This document shows, piece after piece, positions 8,998 through 17,855 of a DNA stretch of 64,000 nt. The first letter of the stretch is position 1; each line of letters begins with the position of its first letter. A program made the translations under genes and the position numbers. The notes beneath the pieces are model-generated. The model was not told the DNA's origin. It was given only the letters and a program-made list of their open reading frames with translations, and ran no database searches. The stretch is from CAVWCQ01 sp963753545 (lineage in GTDB: Bacteria > Chloroflexota > Anaerolineae > Aggregatilineales > Aggregatilineaceae), in NCBI GenBank assembly GCA_963753545.1, contig CAVWCQ010000008.1:2666001-2730000 (forward strand). Direction: 5' to 3'.

Positions 8998-9068
8998 GCA
9001 GCGTTAAACGCTGCTGCCCCCCTCACAAAGCCTTATTTTAATTTGAACTTCATGTTTGAAATTCAAAC
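8998..9068. promoter_or_regulatory. Hairpin and 15-bp palindrome between operon genes
   Basis: The 106-base gap between membrane proteins B and C holds a hairpin (GCAGCG-ttaaa-CGCTGC, 8998-9014) and a palindrome GTTTGAA-A-TTCAAAC (9054-9068). It is the only large gap in the operon, so an internal promoter, processing site or attenuator is plausible. No convincing -35/-10 pair is visible. Confidence 0.35.
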
Positions 9069-9077
9069 AGGATCGGC

Positions 9078-9746
9078 TTAATCCTCTTGATTATTCAGCA
9101 AATCGGATAGACTGACATTTTCGCGTGGGCTGACCTGCATCGCGTGCATCAGGTCCGTGCTGATCTCTCCGTCGCTGTGAACGTAACGCTGAATCTGCCC
9201 GCCGCCTACGGTCTGCCAGCCAAAGACGTGCACCGCCAACAGCGTATTACCCGCCATGACGCGCAGCGTCCAGCGCCCAGGATTGATCGTCTTCCCCTTG
9301 AGCGGGAGCCATGTGTTGGGCAGCAGGGTATTTAAGCCATAGGTCAGGTTGTACTCCACCTCATCGGCATAGCGCAGACGCCCGTCGCTGTCGATAATCT
9401 CAAAACGGATCGGCCCGCTGGCTGCATAGGGCAGCCACAATTCCGCAAATGGGCGCAGATAGTGCGTATCGAGTACCACATCGCTGTAGCGAACCAGTTT
9501 GGGTTCTTCGCTGTTGCGATACGCCAGCAAGCCAACATCGGTCGTCTGCACATATTCCGGTCCTGCATCGTATCCGGCTCGTTTCATCGCCAGATGCGCC
9601 GCTGCGCTTGTTTCTTCGAGTCGCCCTGTGCGGCGGCGCAGGTCTACCCGGCTCAATGGATTAGACCGCCCCTCGGCAATCGAATACAGGCCGAACAGGA
9701 ACAGCATGAACAGGACCATGAAAACAAGAAAAACAAACCCGGCCAT
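9078..9746 (-). CDS. Membrane-anchored beta-domain protein B of the E1/E2-like operon
   Basis: This 222-residue protein has one N-terminal membrane helix (about 2-24), a basic turn (RVDLRRR) and a cytoplasmic or exported beta-rich domain. It is clearly related to the next gene upstream: shared motifs are TTDVGLLAYR, LRPFAELWLP, IRFEIIDSDG, GLNTLLPNTWLPL, GRWTLRV, LLAVHVFGW and HSDGEI followed by a short helix (SLSDLLNNQ). ATG 9746 follows AGGAAGC, six bases after the stop of protein A. No known domain is recognised. Tight linkage to the E2-like gene suggests a shared pathway. Confidence 0.72.
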   Translation of the reverse strand: MAGFVFLVFMVLFMLFLFGLYSIAEGRSNPLSRVDLRRRTGRLEETSAAAHLAMKRAGYDAGPEYVQTTDVGLLAYRNSEEPKLVRYSDVVLDTHYLRPFAELWLPYAASGPIRFEIIDSDGRLRYADEVEYNLTYGLNTLLPNTWLPLKGKTINPGRWTLRVMAGNTLLAVHVFGWQTVGGGQIQRYVHSDGEISTDLMHAMQVSPRENVSLSDLLNNQED

Positions 9747-9752
9747 AGCTTC

Positions 9753-10524
9753 CTAACTCTGCCGTCTCTGGCGACTTTGCTGGCGCAGTAGTTCTTCTAA
9801 GCTGAGCGGTAGTGATGCGTCTTCTTCGGGTGTTCGCCACACGCGCTCACGAATCTCACCATCGGTCGATAATAACCGTCTTCGATCCGTCAGTGACGGC
9901 GATAGGCTGAAGTGGTGGATACCCAGCAGTCCCCCGTCGATCATGACCTGCGCCGTCCATGCCCCGGCATCCAGGTTGTTGGCATTCGCCCGGATCGGCA
10001 TCCGGTAGTCCGGCAAAATGGCATTCTCGCCGGGTTTCAGCCATTTTTCCGTTTCATACACAAAGTTTGGTTTGCCAGAACTCGTCGCGGATTTCAAAGC
10101 GCACCAGCGCCAGCCGTTCGCTTAAGGTCTCTGGAACATCAACCACCGCAAAAGGCCGCACGCCGTCGTCGTCCAACGAAATGAACCGCCCGCGCCGCAA
10201 AGATAATCCGTCAGGACGGGGTTCATCGACCACCAGCCCCACGTCGATCAGCCGGATCAGAGCATCATAATTGGGATGGCTGCGCGCCCGTGCCACTGCT
10301 TCAGAAGCAACTTCACTTGGTTGAGGCCGTCGCGCCTTTGGTAGAGCCTCCATCACCGATCCCACTCTGACCCCACGCACCACAAACCACAGCAGGGCGA
10401 GATAGGCCCCTAGCATTCCGGCGGCAATCGCCGCAGGTACTTCCCCCGCTACAAGCGTCAGCCCCAGAGCCATGCCGATGATAAAAAGCCAGACTAGTGT
10501 TCCACGTTGACTATTTTGAAACAT
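9753..10524 (-). CDS. Membrane-anchored beta-domain protein A of the E1/E2-like operon (frameshifted)
   Basis: First gene of the operon, about 256 residues. Two N-terminal membrane helices (about 8-28 and 30-50) precede a basic linker and the same domain as protein B: IDVGLVVDEP, GVRPFAVVDVP, VRFEIRDE, GAWTAQVMIDGGLLGIHHFSL and STDGEI...SLEELLRQQ. The sequence breaks in the middle of the domain. Removing one A from 10079-10080 joins VRFEIRDE to SGKPNFVYETEKWLKPG, which aligns with protein B. The break is therefore most likely a sequencing error. Confidence 0.7.
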
Positions 10525-10833
10525 GCTTTTTGCCCTTTGAACATCCTAATCTTATCATGTCCATCGACTGGCGTGGCCCCTCATTTTTAGGGCGTATCAT
10601 ATCCCAGGTAACTCCTGAATCTTATATAGATACGCAGAAAAAAACTAGTTGTTTCCACGATACTTGAGAAATCGACCTTTTTTGCCACCTACAAAATTCA
10701 CATAAAATTAAGGGAATGCCATCATCGCACCGCTTGTTTTAAGCTCTAACTCGTTCTACACTAGCAATGTTGGAAAGAAGTTTTTTACATGATGAATAAA
10801 AACGGCTTACACGTCTGATAAGGAAAAAGCAGG
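10525..10833. promoter_or_regulatory. Divergent intergenic region between E1/E2-like operon and TadA-like gene
   Basis: About 300 AT-rich bases separate two divergent transcription units, so promoters for both should lie here. I see A/T-rich candidates such as TTATATAGATA near 10621, but no convincing -35/-10 pair, tRNA or palindrome. The right end carries AAGGAAAAAGCAGG ahead of ATG 10834. Confidence 0.4.
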
Positions 10834-12316
10834 ATGGGTTCACGACTTTCACGTCTGAATAGACCGGTACCATCACAGCCTCAGGAAGAGGCGCGGCCTA
10901 TGCCACCAAATCAACCACAGCCAGTGGCTGCCGCCCCCACACCAGCACCCGAACAGTCTAAAACGGATACCTACCACGTTCCACCGAAGAGGCGTACGAC
11001 GCCGCGCATCGCTGCTCTGCGTAAACAACTGCGGGGTAAACTGGTCGCCTCGATAGATGAGTTTGATGGGATGGACTCGCGGAAATCCGGAACACCAGCA
11101 GATTGTCCGCGACAGGTTGAAGGTCGTGCTGGAACGCGCCCACATCCAGCTTACACCGCCTGAGCTTGCCGAATTAGAGGCGGCACTTATCGCCGATTTG
11201 CTCGGTTTTGGCGCGATGGATCCAATGGTCTATGACCCCGTCGTTTCCGAAATTATGGTCAATGCCCCCGATGTCATCTTTGGCGAGCGGAAGGGCAAGC
11301 TGCTGGAAACCGAGTATTGCTTTGATGATGATGAGCATGTCCAGTGGACCGCGCAGCGCATTGTGCGTCCTCTCCAGCGCGTTTTTGACCGCCGTAACCC
11401 GATGGTAGACGCCCGCCTGCCCGATGGTTCCCGCGTGCATCTGATTATGCCCCCGTCGGCTTTGTCGGGAACAACCATCACTATTCGTAAATTCCCTTCC
11501 AAACCACTGACCGTTCAGGACCTGATTCGCTTTGGCTCTTTTACCGATGAAGTGGCAGAATTTCTAGAAGCGTGTGTGGTTGCCCGCTTGAACGCGGTTG
11601 TGTCGGGTGGGACAGGTTCCGGCAAGACGACCCTTTTGAATGTGCTGTCGGCCTTCATCCCGGACGATGAGCGAATTGTCACCATTGAAGACTCGGCGGA
11701 ATTGCAGCTCACTCAGCGGCACGTGGTCCGGTTGGAAACCTGCCCGCCGATTCCGGGTGGAGATGGCATTGAGGGCCGGCTGGTGATCCGTGATCTGGTT
11801 AAAGGCAGCCTGCGTATGCGCCCTGACCGGATCGTGGTCGGTGAATGCCGTTCGGGTGAAGCGCTGGATATGTTGCAAGCCATGAATACCGGGCATGATG
11901 GTTCACTGACAACGATTCACTCCAACAGCCCGCGTGACTGTATCGCTCGACTGGAAACACTGGCCCTGATGGCCGGTATGGATCTGCCTGTTGCTATCAT
12001 CCGTCGCCAGATTGCCAGTGCCGTCCAGTTGATCATCCAGCAGAGCCGCCTGAAAGATGGCAGCCGCAAGATCGTTCAAATCAGTGAAATTCAGGGCATG
12101 GAAGGCGATCAGATTACGCTGCAAGATATTTTTGTATACCAGACACCGGATCATAAAGGGAATGGACCGAGTCACGCTGGAGGTGGTACTCTGAACCCCA
12201 CCGGCTTCCGTCCCAGCTTTATGGAGCGCTTGGAACAGTCTGGATTCAAACTCAGCGGTCGCATCTTCGGCGCAGGCTCTGGCAAATTCGGAAACCAACA
12301 GCAGCAGGAGCGCTAA
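10834..12316 (+). CDS. TadA/CpaF-type secretion ATPase (frameshifted)
   Basis: The protein belongs to the VirB11/TadA/CpaF family of hexameric ATPases that power type II/IV or Tad pilus-like machines at the cytoplasmic membrane. A Pro-rich N-terminus (about 60 residues) leads into the N-terminal domain. The core has Walker A VSGGTGSGKTT, EDSAELQL, a Walker B-like DRIVVGECRSGEAL and HDGSLTTIHSNS. The frame breaks near 11077; removing that T joins DEFDGMD to RGNPEHQQIVRDRLK. No TadB, TadC, pilin or prepilin peptidase gene is in the window. It is orphaned next to E1-like genes on both sides. Confidence 0.88.
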
Positions 12317-12328
12317 AACATAACACGG

Positions 12329-13501
12329 ATGTTTGATCGATCCATCAACGATACCCCTGACTTGACGGCAGCCGAGCGTTCGCGCTACAGTCGCCATATT
12401 ATCCTGCCTCAGGTCGGCCTGGAAGGACAGCAAAAACTCAAGGCTGCTCGTGTCCTGATCGTGGGAACAGGAGGGCTTGGCAGTCCAGTCTCTCTCTATC
12501 TGGCTGGGGCTGGGATCGGGCAGATTGGGTTGGTCGATTTTGATACCGTTGACGAGACCAACCTGGGCCGCCAGATCGTCCACGGCGAAAGCACGCTGGG
12601 TGTTCCCAAAGTCGAGTCGGCAGCCAGGCGGCTGACTGACCTGAATTCCCACATCACCATCCACACCCACTACACGCCGCTGACGCGGGATAACGCCCTG
12701 GAAATTCTGGCCGGTTACGACGTAATCGTCGATGGAACCGACAATTTTCCAAGCCGCTATCTGCTCAACGATGCGTCGGTAATTCTTGGCAAGCCTCTGG
12801 TTTATGGCAGCATCTACCGCTTCGAAGGTCAGGTGAGTGTCTTCGGTACCAAAGAAGGCCCCTGCTACCGCTGTTTGCTCCCCACCCCTCCTCCGCCGCA
12901 CCTCGTCCCAAGCTGTGCTGAGGCTGGCGTGTTTGGCGTTTTACCGGGTACCATCGGTACAATTCAGGCAACAGAAGTGATCAAGATGATCCTGGGCATC
13001 GGACAGCCGCTGATCGGAAGGCTGCTGCTTTATGATGCGCTCGACACGAGTTTTGATTTGATCACCCTGCTCAAACGCTCAACCTGTCCAGTTTGCGGGG
13101 AAAAACCAACGATCACCACCTTGATCGACTATGAGGAGTTTTGCGGTATGCCAGATCATTCCATGCCAGCTAATGAGCAAAAAATAACAGAGTTGGGTGT
13201 TGAAGAAATCAAAACCCGGCTGGACCGGGGAGATAAACTGATCTTGATCGATGTCCGCGAACCTTATGAACTCACTATCAGCCACCTGGAGAATGCGGTG
13301 CACATTCCCATGAGCCAGATGGAGACACGCTGGCAGGAAATCCCGCGTGATATTCCTGCCATCATCTTCTGCCGCAGTGGGGTGCGCAGCGCCAACCTGA
13401 TTGGAGAACTTCAGGGGATGGGTTACACCAACCTGATTAACATGGTTGGAGGCATCAACGAGTGGGCGCGCAAGAATGATCCGGCGCTTCCTGTGTACTA
13501 A
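12329..13501 (+). CDS. MoeB/ThiF-type adenylyltransferase with C-terminal rhodanese domain
   Basis: This 390-residue protein activates the C-terminus of a sulfur-carrier protein (MoaD/ThiS type) and can load sulfur through its rhodanese domain. The N-terminal ThiF domain has GTGGLGS, DFDTVDETNLGRQ, the zinc CxxC pairs CYRC and CPVC, and the catalytic-type Cys in PSCAEAGVFG. The rhodanese domain (about 285-388) has the active loop FCRSGVRS. It is intact and starts 12 bases after the TadA-like gene, in the same operon. It contrasts with the E1-like protein at 5713-6612, which lacks the equivalent Cys. Confidence 0.92.
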   Translation: MFDRSINDTPDLTAAERSRYSRHIILPQVGLEGQQKLKAARVLIVGTGGLGSPVSLYLAGAGIGQIGLVDFDTVDETNLGRQIVHGESTLGVPKVESAARRLTDLNSHITIHTHYTPLTRDNALEILAGYDVIVDGTDNFPSRYLLNDASVILGKPLVYGSIYRFEGQVSVFGTKEGPCYRCLLPTPPPPHLVPSCAEAGVFGVLPGTIGTIQATEVIKMILGIGQPLIGRLLLYDALDTSFDLITLLKRSTCPVCGEKPTITTLIDYEEFCGMPDHSMPANEQKITELGVEEIKTRLDRGDKLILIDVREPYELTISHLENAVHIPMSQMETRWQEIPRDIPAIIFCRSGVRSANLIGELQGMGYTNLINMVGGINEWARKNDPALPVY

Positions 13502-13567
13502 AATAAAGTCCGGGACAGATGAATGCTTCTGCCCCGGATAGTTATTACGCGCAAACTGCTAAGAATC

Positions 13568-15950
13568 CTATTCAGCCGCCACCCGAGCGGCGTAATCTTC
13601 CAGGCTTTCCTCTGGGGGCAGCATCGTTATGCCCGCATTAACCAGACGTTCCTGGCGTGTTTTAGCACGTTTTAACAGACGCTGTACATCTGTATCATCG
13701 GGTAAATAACGCTGCGCGCCTTCTAAAAACTGGACAACCCGGTTTAACTGCACGTTGTCATCAATCTGGGTGCGGCCCAAAGCCAGGAGCGTGCGACCCA
13801 GTTTGTCCCCATCATTAAGCTCAAAAGCAAGGTGCAGCGCCTGCTGGTAATAGGGAATTGCCGCCGCGCGATCACCACTGTCTTCAAGCAAAGTCCCCAT
13901 ATTCCTCAACTGCTCATAGATCAAGGCGTCATCGCCCAGGTGTACGCGCCTGTTCAAGCGCGCGGGTGCGATTTGCTATCGCTTCGCGCCATTGCAGTTG
14001 ATCGGCATAGAGATCGCTCAATCGGCCCAGCATCTGAACCGACTCAGCTTGGCGGTTGGAGCGCTCAAAAATAGGAACGGTTTGTTCCCATACCGATGCG
14101 GTATCCTGGCTGCGGTCCTGCAACAGATAGACATCCCCTAATTTTTCCAGGGTGTCGGCAATATCATCCCAGGCCTCAACGGGCCGCAGCGCGCTGATTG
14201 CTTCTCGATAGGCATCCTCGGCTCCCTGGTAACGCCCTAACGTCGTCTGAAGATCGCCAAGGATGATCAGCAATTCTCCCTCGCGGCGAGGGTTATCTGA
14301 CTGCTGGGCAAGAGCCATTCCCTTATCAATATAATCGAGCACCCCGGCGACGTTCTCTTGCTGCAAATTGAGTTCGGCCAGAGCCTGTAAAGCGGCGAGT
14401 TCATCTTCAATGCTGCCATTAGCTTGGTACGAGTCAAGGGCCTGACTGTACTGGGCAGCCGCCTCCGTCGTTGGTGGTGCAGGGCGAACTACCTCGGCGG
14501 CTGGCTCTTCGTCGAGTTCTAGTTCTTCTAATTCTGCATCGCTCAGCGGTTCCTGGAGCGCTGTATCTTCTTCGACAGGAGCAGATGTTTCAATCACGTC
14601 TTGCTGAGACGCGGCTGTCTCCGGTTGTGGAATAGCTTCTATGAGCGGCTCTGAAAAAAGGGAATTTGCCTCTTCCCTGGCAATTTCCAGTTCAGGGATT
14701 ATTTCTGTGATCGGCTCTGCTTGGCCCAAAAATCCTTGGTCCGCGAGGTCGGGCTGTTCGAGCAAACTTTCCAGCCACGTTATCTCCTGGGTGAAGCCAC
14801 GTTGGCTGGCGAAACTGTCCAATAACCCGGTCAGTTCGCGCAGCGTATCCGGCTGGTTATTTTGCGCGGCATAAAGTCCCGCAGCCAAAATCGTCTCAAT
14901 TTCATCCGCCAGATGATCGGGTTCATCGGCATGCCGCCGGATATAAGTTAGCACCGCCCGCAAATGGCGATCTTGCGTTGCTTGTTTTTTGCCGCCCAGA
15001 GAGGCTTGGGCAAACGCCTGCACCAGTTCGTAAATCACGTAGCAGCCGCTCGCTCGTTCAGAGATCAACCCTCGCGCGACTAATTGGGCTACCGCTGGTC
15101 GCAGCGCATTCACCGGAGCGCCAGCCACATCGGACAGCAGTTCTTCGCTGATACTCTCTGTAAAGGATGCGCCTACCAACAGCAGCAGCCCTTGCAGAGT
15201 TGATGGCAGCAAACGATAAGCAGCCATCAAGACCCCGGCAGCGCGATTCGCTTCTCCTGGCGGAACAGGAGCAATCTGCGCCCAGAAATCGGGAGGATTG
15301 ATGCCTCGTATCCCAAGATGGCGGCGCGCGATGGTTATAGCCAGCGGATGTCCTGCCAGAATTTCAGCGAGTTGGGACAGTTCTGGGGCGCTGCCGCTGG
15401 CCGTCCCTAACATCTCTATCGTGGCGCTGATCGACAGGGGACCAACCTCGTGCGGCGTCCAGGGGCCTGCTGCTAATTTTGTCTGAGTGAGGACCAGCGG
15501 AATGCCTGACGCGCAGCTCCGCACAAATTCACGGGCAGCATCGACGTTCACCTGCCCATCCAGCACAATAAAGGGGCGGTAACGATGCAGCAAATCGCGA
15601 ATAACCTGAAGTTGGATATCTAATGAACTGTCTTCAAAAGAAGCCGGATCGACGCCATAGGCACGCACAGCGCGGTTCAGCAGAGATCGGATCGAATCGT
15701 CGGTTGCTTCGATCCACAGTACGCCATCTGCTAGATAATCTGCCGCCAGCGCAGCCGCCAATGCAGTTTTGCCGATGCCCGACGGGCCGTGCAGCAAGAC
15801 AGCAGTTCCCACCTTCAGATCCCGATACAGCGCGGCAAGAAGAGCATCACGATCCCAGAGATGTTCCGGTGGAGCTATGGGAAGGGGGGATGAGCCGGAA
15901 ATCGGTGCTCCGTGTGGAATAAGCGGTTGTTGGTTCATAAAGCCTACCAT
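13568..15950 (-). CDS. STAND-type NTPase with TPR repeats (frameshifted)
   Basis: About 793 residues. Domains: P-loop HGPSGIGKTAL (about 54-64), Walker B-like FIVLDG (about 126-131), an NB-ARC-like region with GHPLAITIARR, winged-helix region, an acidic Pro/Glu-rich linker (about 420-490), then TPR repeats (ALDSYQANGS..., LIILGDLQTTLGRYQGAEDAYREAI, LEKLGDVYLL...). STAND proteins are ligand-triggered ATP switches in signalling or defence. The frame breaks near 13940; removing an A joins RALEQAR to HLGDDALIYEQLRNMG. Start may be ATG 15950 or 15938. No effector domain is evident. Confidence 0.8.
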
Positions 15951-16021
15951 CCATGACCAGGAGCGAATAAATAGTATTGTGCAGTATAGCAGATGCAGAA
16001 TACTTCGACTAGTTGGCAGGT

Positions 16022-16053
16022 TAAAAAACTAAAAACGCCCGGTGTCGGGCGTT
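16022..16053 (-). terminator. Rho-independent terminator of the Trm112-like gene
   Basis: On the minus strand AACGCCCG-acac-CGGGCGTT is followed directly by a T-rich tract (TTTAGTTTTTT). It lies just downstream of the gene ending at 16080. Confidence 0.85.
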
Positions 16054-16079
16054 CTCGATCATGGGCAAAAATTTGAATC

Positions 16080-16343
16080 TTAGTCGTCGTTGGGAGGAGG
16101 CACAGGAAGATCGTCTACCGCAATGTCTTTGTATTTTTTCCCTACTTCGACCAGCATCACCGGAATTCCGTCACGGATTGGGTACTTGTATCCCGAATCC
16201 TTAGAAACCAGCCAGCAGCCGCGCACCAGTTCCAGCCGCCCAGGATCATCCCCTTTATCGGTATAGTGAACGGCAACCGGGCAGCGCAAAATTTCGAGCA
16301 AATCGGGGCTGATGGGGGCATCCTGTTTCGCTTCGTCTGCCAT
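16080..16343 (-). CDS. Trm112/UPF0434-like small protein
   Basis: This 87-residue protein has the family pattern LLEILRCP (near the N-terminus) and YPIRDGIPVMLVE (near the C-terminus) seen in Trm112/YcaR-type proteins, which act as small partners or activators of methyltransferases. The usual zinc knuckle is degenerate: CPVA replaces CPxC, and only one other Cys (RGCW) remains. ATG 16343 has an AGGATAGG site; an upstream in-frame ATG at 16376 lacks one. It is divergent from the following hydrolase and has its own terminator. Confidence 0.8.
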   Translation of the reverse strand: MADEAKQDAPISPDLLEILRCPVAVHYTDKGDDPGRLELVRGCWLVSKDSGYKYPIRDGIPVMLVEVGKKYKDIAVDDLPVPPPNDD

Positions 16344-16435
16344 GAACCTATCCTCGTGAGAAATATAAACGCTCAAAAGCGAGTATAACCATGCCGCCTG
16401 CCAGCGTCAAGCGACTGGCGGCTGAAGGATACTTC

Positions 16436-16533
16436 GCTGTAGACTTTAGATGAACTGCGAATCTCAGGAAACCGTAACGGTTCAGGGGGATATCCCCTGG
16501 CAAAACTAAATCAAACGAATTGGCTGTAGACTT
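16436..16533. repeat. Direct 11-bp repeat and palindrome in a divergent promoter region
   Basis: GCTGTAGACTT occurs at 16436-16446 and 16523-16533, 87 bases apart. Between them lies the perfect palindrome GGGGATATCCCC (16486-16497). The stretch sits between the divergent Trm112-like and hydrolase genes, so it may hold operator sites. No protein is implied by the sequence alone. Confidence 0.4.
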
Positions 16534-16569
16534 GTACTTGAATCGAGAACCCCAAAGATAAGGTTGAAC

Positions 16570-17346
16570 ATGCCAACCATCAATCTGCCACAGGGCGCAG
16601 TTTATTATACAGACAAACAGGCTGAACATTCACCCTATCCGCCACTCCTGCTGGTGCATGGCGCGGGTGGGTCTCACCTGGACTGGCCCGCCGAGCTGCG
16701 CCAACTGGCTGGTACGCGAATCATCGCCATCGATCTGCCGGGACATGGTCGCTCAACCGGGCGGGGATATGCTTCGGTCAAAGACTATGCTGAGATTGTG
16801 GTCGCTCTGCTGGATGTGCTTCATATCCAGCGCGCCGTAATCGTCGGGCACAGCATGGGCGGCGCAATTGCTCAGCAAATCGGGTTGGATCATCCTCAAC
16901 GCGTCGCCGGGCTGATCCTGATCGGCACGGGGAGCAAACTGCCTGTAGAGCCAACGCTGCCCCAGCGCATTATCGATGAACCCGAAAAAACGGTAGACTG
17001 GTTGATCCAATGGACCTGGGGAGCGAACGCACCCGCCGAGAATAAACAGCTTGGCCGCAAGCGCCTGCTTGAAATTGCCCCTCCTGTGCTGCGCGGCGAT
17101 TACCTGGCCTGCCAGGCATTTGATGTGCGCGACCGTCTGGAGGAAATCGCTGCTCCTACGCTGGTCTTGGCCTCGGACCAGGATCAGATGGTCAAACTAA
17201 AATTCCCTCAAACCCTGGCGGAGCGCATCCCGCATGCATCGTTGGTGGTGATTGAAGGATGTGGGCACATGTTTCCGCTGGAAGCCGCGCAGACAGTCAG
17301 CGCAGCGATCAGCAAATGGCTAGCGGAGGTGGCATGGGAAGAATAA
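16570..17346 (+). CDS. Alpha/beta-hydrolase
   Basis: This 258-residue cytoplasmic enzyme has the alpha/beta-hydrolase fold. The oxyanion motif is LLVHGAGGSHLDW, the nucleophile elbow GHSMGG contains the catalytic Ser, the acid is likely in LASDQDQMV, and the His is in GCGHMFPLE near the C-terminus. The substrate cannot be told: the family includes esterases, haloperoxidase-like and ring-cleavage hydrolases. ATG 16570 is preceded by AAGG at good spacing, which favours it over TTG 16564. The stop overlaps the start of the next gene by 13 bases, implying coupling. Confidence 0.88.
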   Translation: MPTINLPQGAVYYTDKQAEHSPYPPLLLVHGAGGSHLDWPAELRQLAGTRIIAIDLPGHGRSTGRGYASVKDYAEIVVALLDVLHIQRAVIVGHSMGGAIAQQIGLDHPQRVAGLILIGTGSKLPVEPTLPQRIIDEPEKTVDWLIQWTWGANAPAENKQLGRKRLLEIAPPVLRGDYLACQAFDVRDRLEEIAAPTLVLASDQDQMVKLKFPQTLAERIPHASLVVIEGCGHMFPLEAAQTVSAAISKWLAEVAWEE

Positions 17347-17816
17347 TTCGCGGGCTGCTCCGCCTCGGGCTGCGCTATGGTGGAAAATCCGCTGCAAGCA
17401 CGGCTGCCAGCACCGCACTCGGTGCAGCAGTAGGTGTGTTGCCAAAAACAACTCAGCGATCTCATACGCAGGTTTTTAATGTCAGGTCACCCATCACAAT
17501 TTATGTGCGTGCAACGAACTGCCGGGTAAGCATCTGCCGCCAGCCGGGTACGAAAGTTATTCTTCATGCCAATATGTACCGCGCGTTTGGCCTGGAACTG
17601 GCCTCCGAGCAGGATGAGGCGGGCGTTTATATTGTCGCCAGGCAAAAGCGAGTCGTCGGTAAATTGTCTCGCGCCGATTTTACCATTACCGCCCCGCCTG
17701 AAAGCCATCTCGTGTTTCACCTGACTCCAGGAGATGTTGTGTTGCAAGATATTGACGGTATGATGGAATTGCCGCCCCTTGGCGCGCTAACGGCGGAAAA
17801 CAATCGCAAATTCTAA
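17334..17816 (+). CDS. Hypothetical beta-rich protein
   Basis: This 160-residue protein is coupled to the hydrolase gene (13-base overlap, GGAGG before ATG 17334). The first 45 residues hold a weakly hydrophobic Ala/Gly-rich stretch (AASTAASTALGAAVGVL). The rest is beta-rich with regular alternation (FNVRSPITIYVRATNCRVSI..., FTITAPPESHLVFHLTPGDVVLQDIDG), reminiscent of DUF4097-like beta-helix proteins. I cannot assign a function. Confidence 0.65.
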   Translation: MGRIIRGLLRLGLRYGGKSAASTAASTALGAAVGVLPKTTQRSHTQVFNVRSPITIYVRATNCRVSICRQPGTKVILHANMYRAFGLELASEQDEAGVYIVARQKRVVGKLSRADFTITAPPESHLVFHLTPGDVVLQDIDGMMELPPLGALTAENNRKF

Positions 17817-17855
17817 CTTTTTGGTTAGGTCACTTTCGTCGAAGGAGACCACAGC

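Noticed and set aside
4808..10524. CBASS, BIL or Pup system
   Set aside because: CBASS needs a CD-NTase and has E2 fused to E1; none is seen. BIL needs a ubiquitin-like protein gene, and Pup needs a proteasome accessory locus; neither is present in the window.
10525..10833. tRNA or small RNA in the divergent gap
   Set aside because: No cloverleaf or long stem is visible; the region is AT-rich promoter-like sequence.
11903..12901. 332-codon open frame on the minus strand
   Set aside because: It overlaps both the TadA-like and MoeB-like genes in antisense, which are supported by family motifs.
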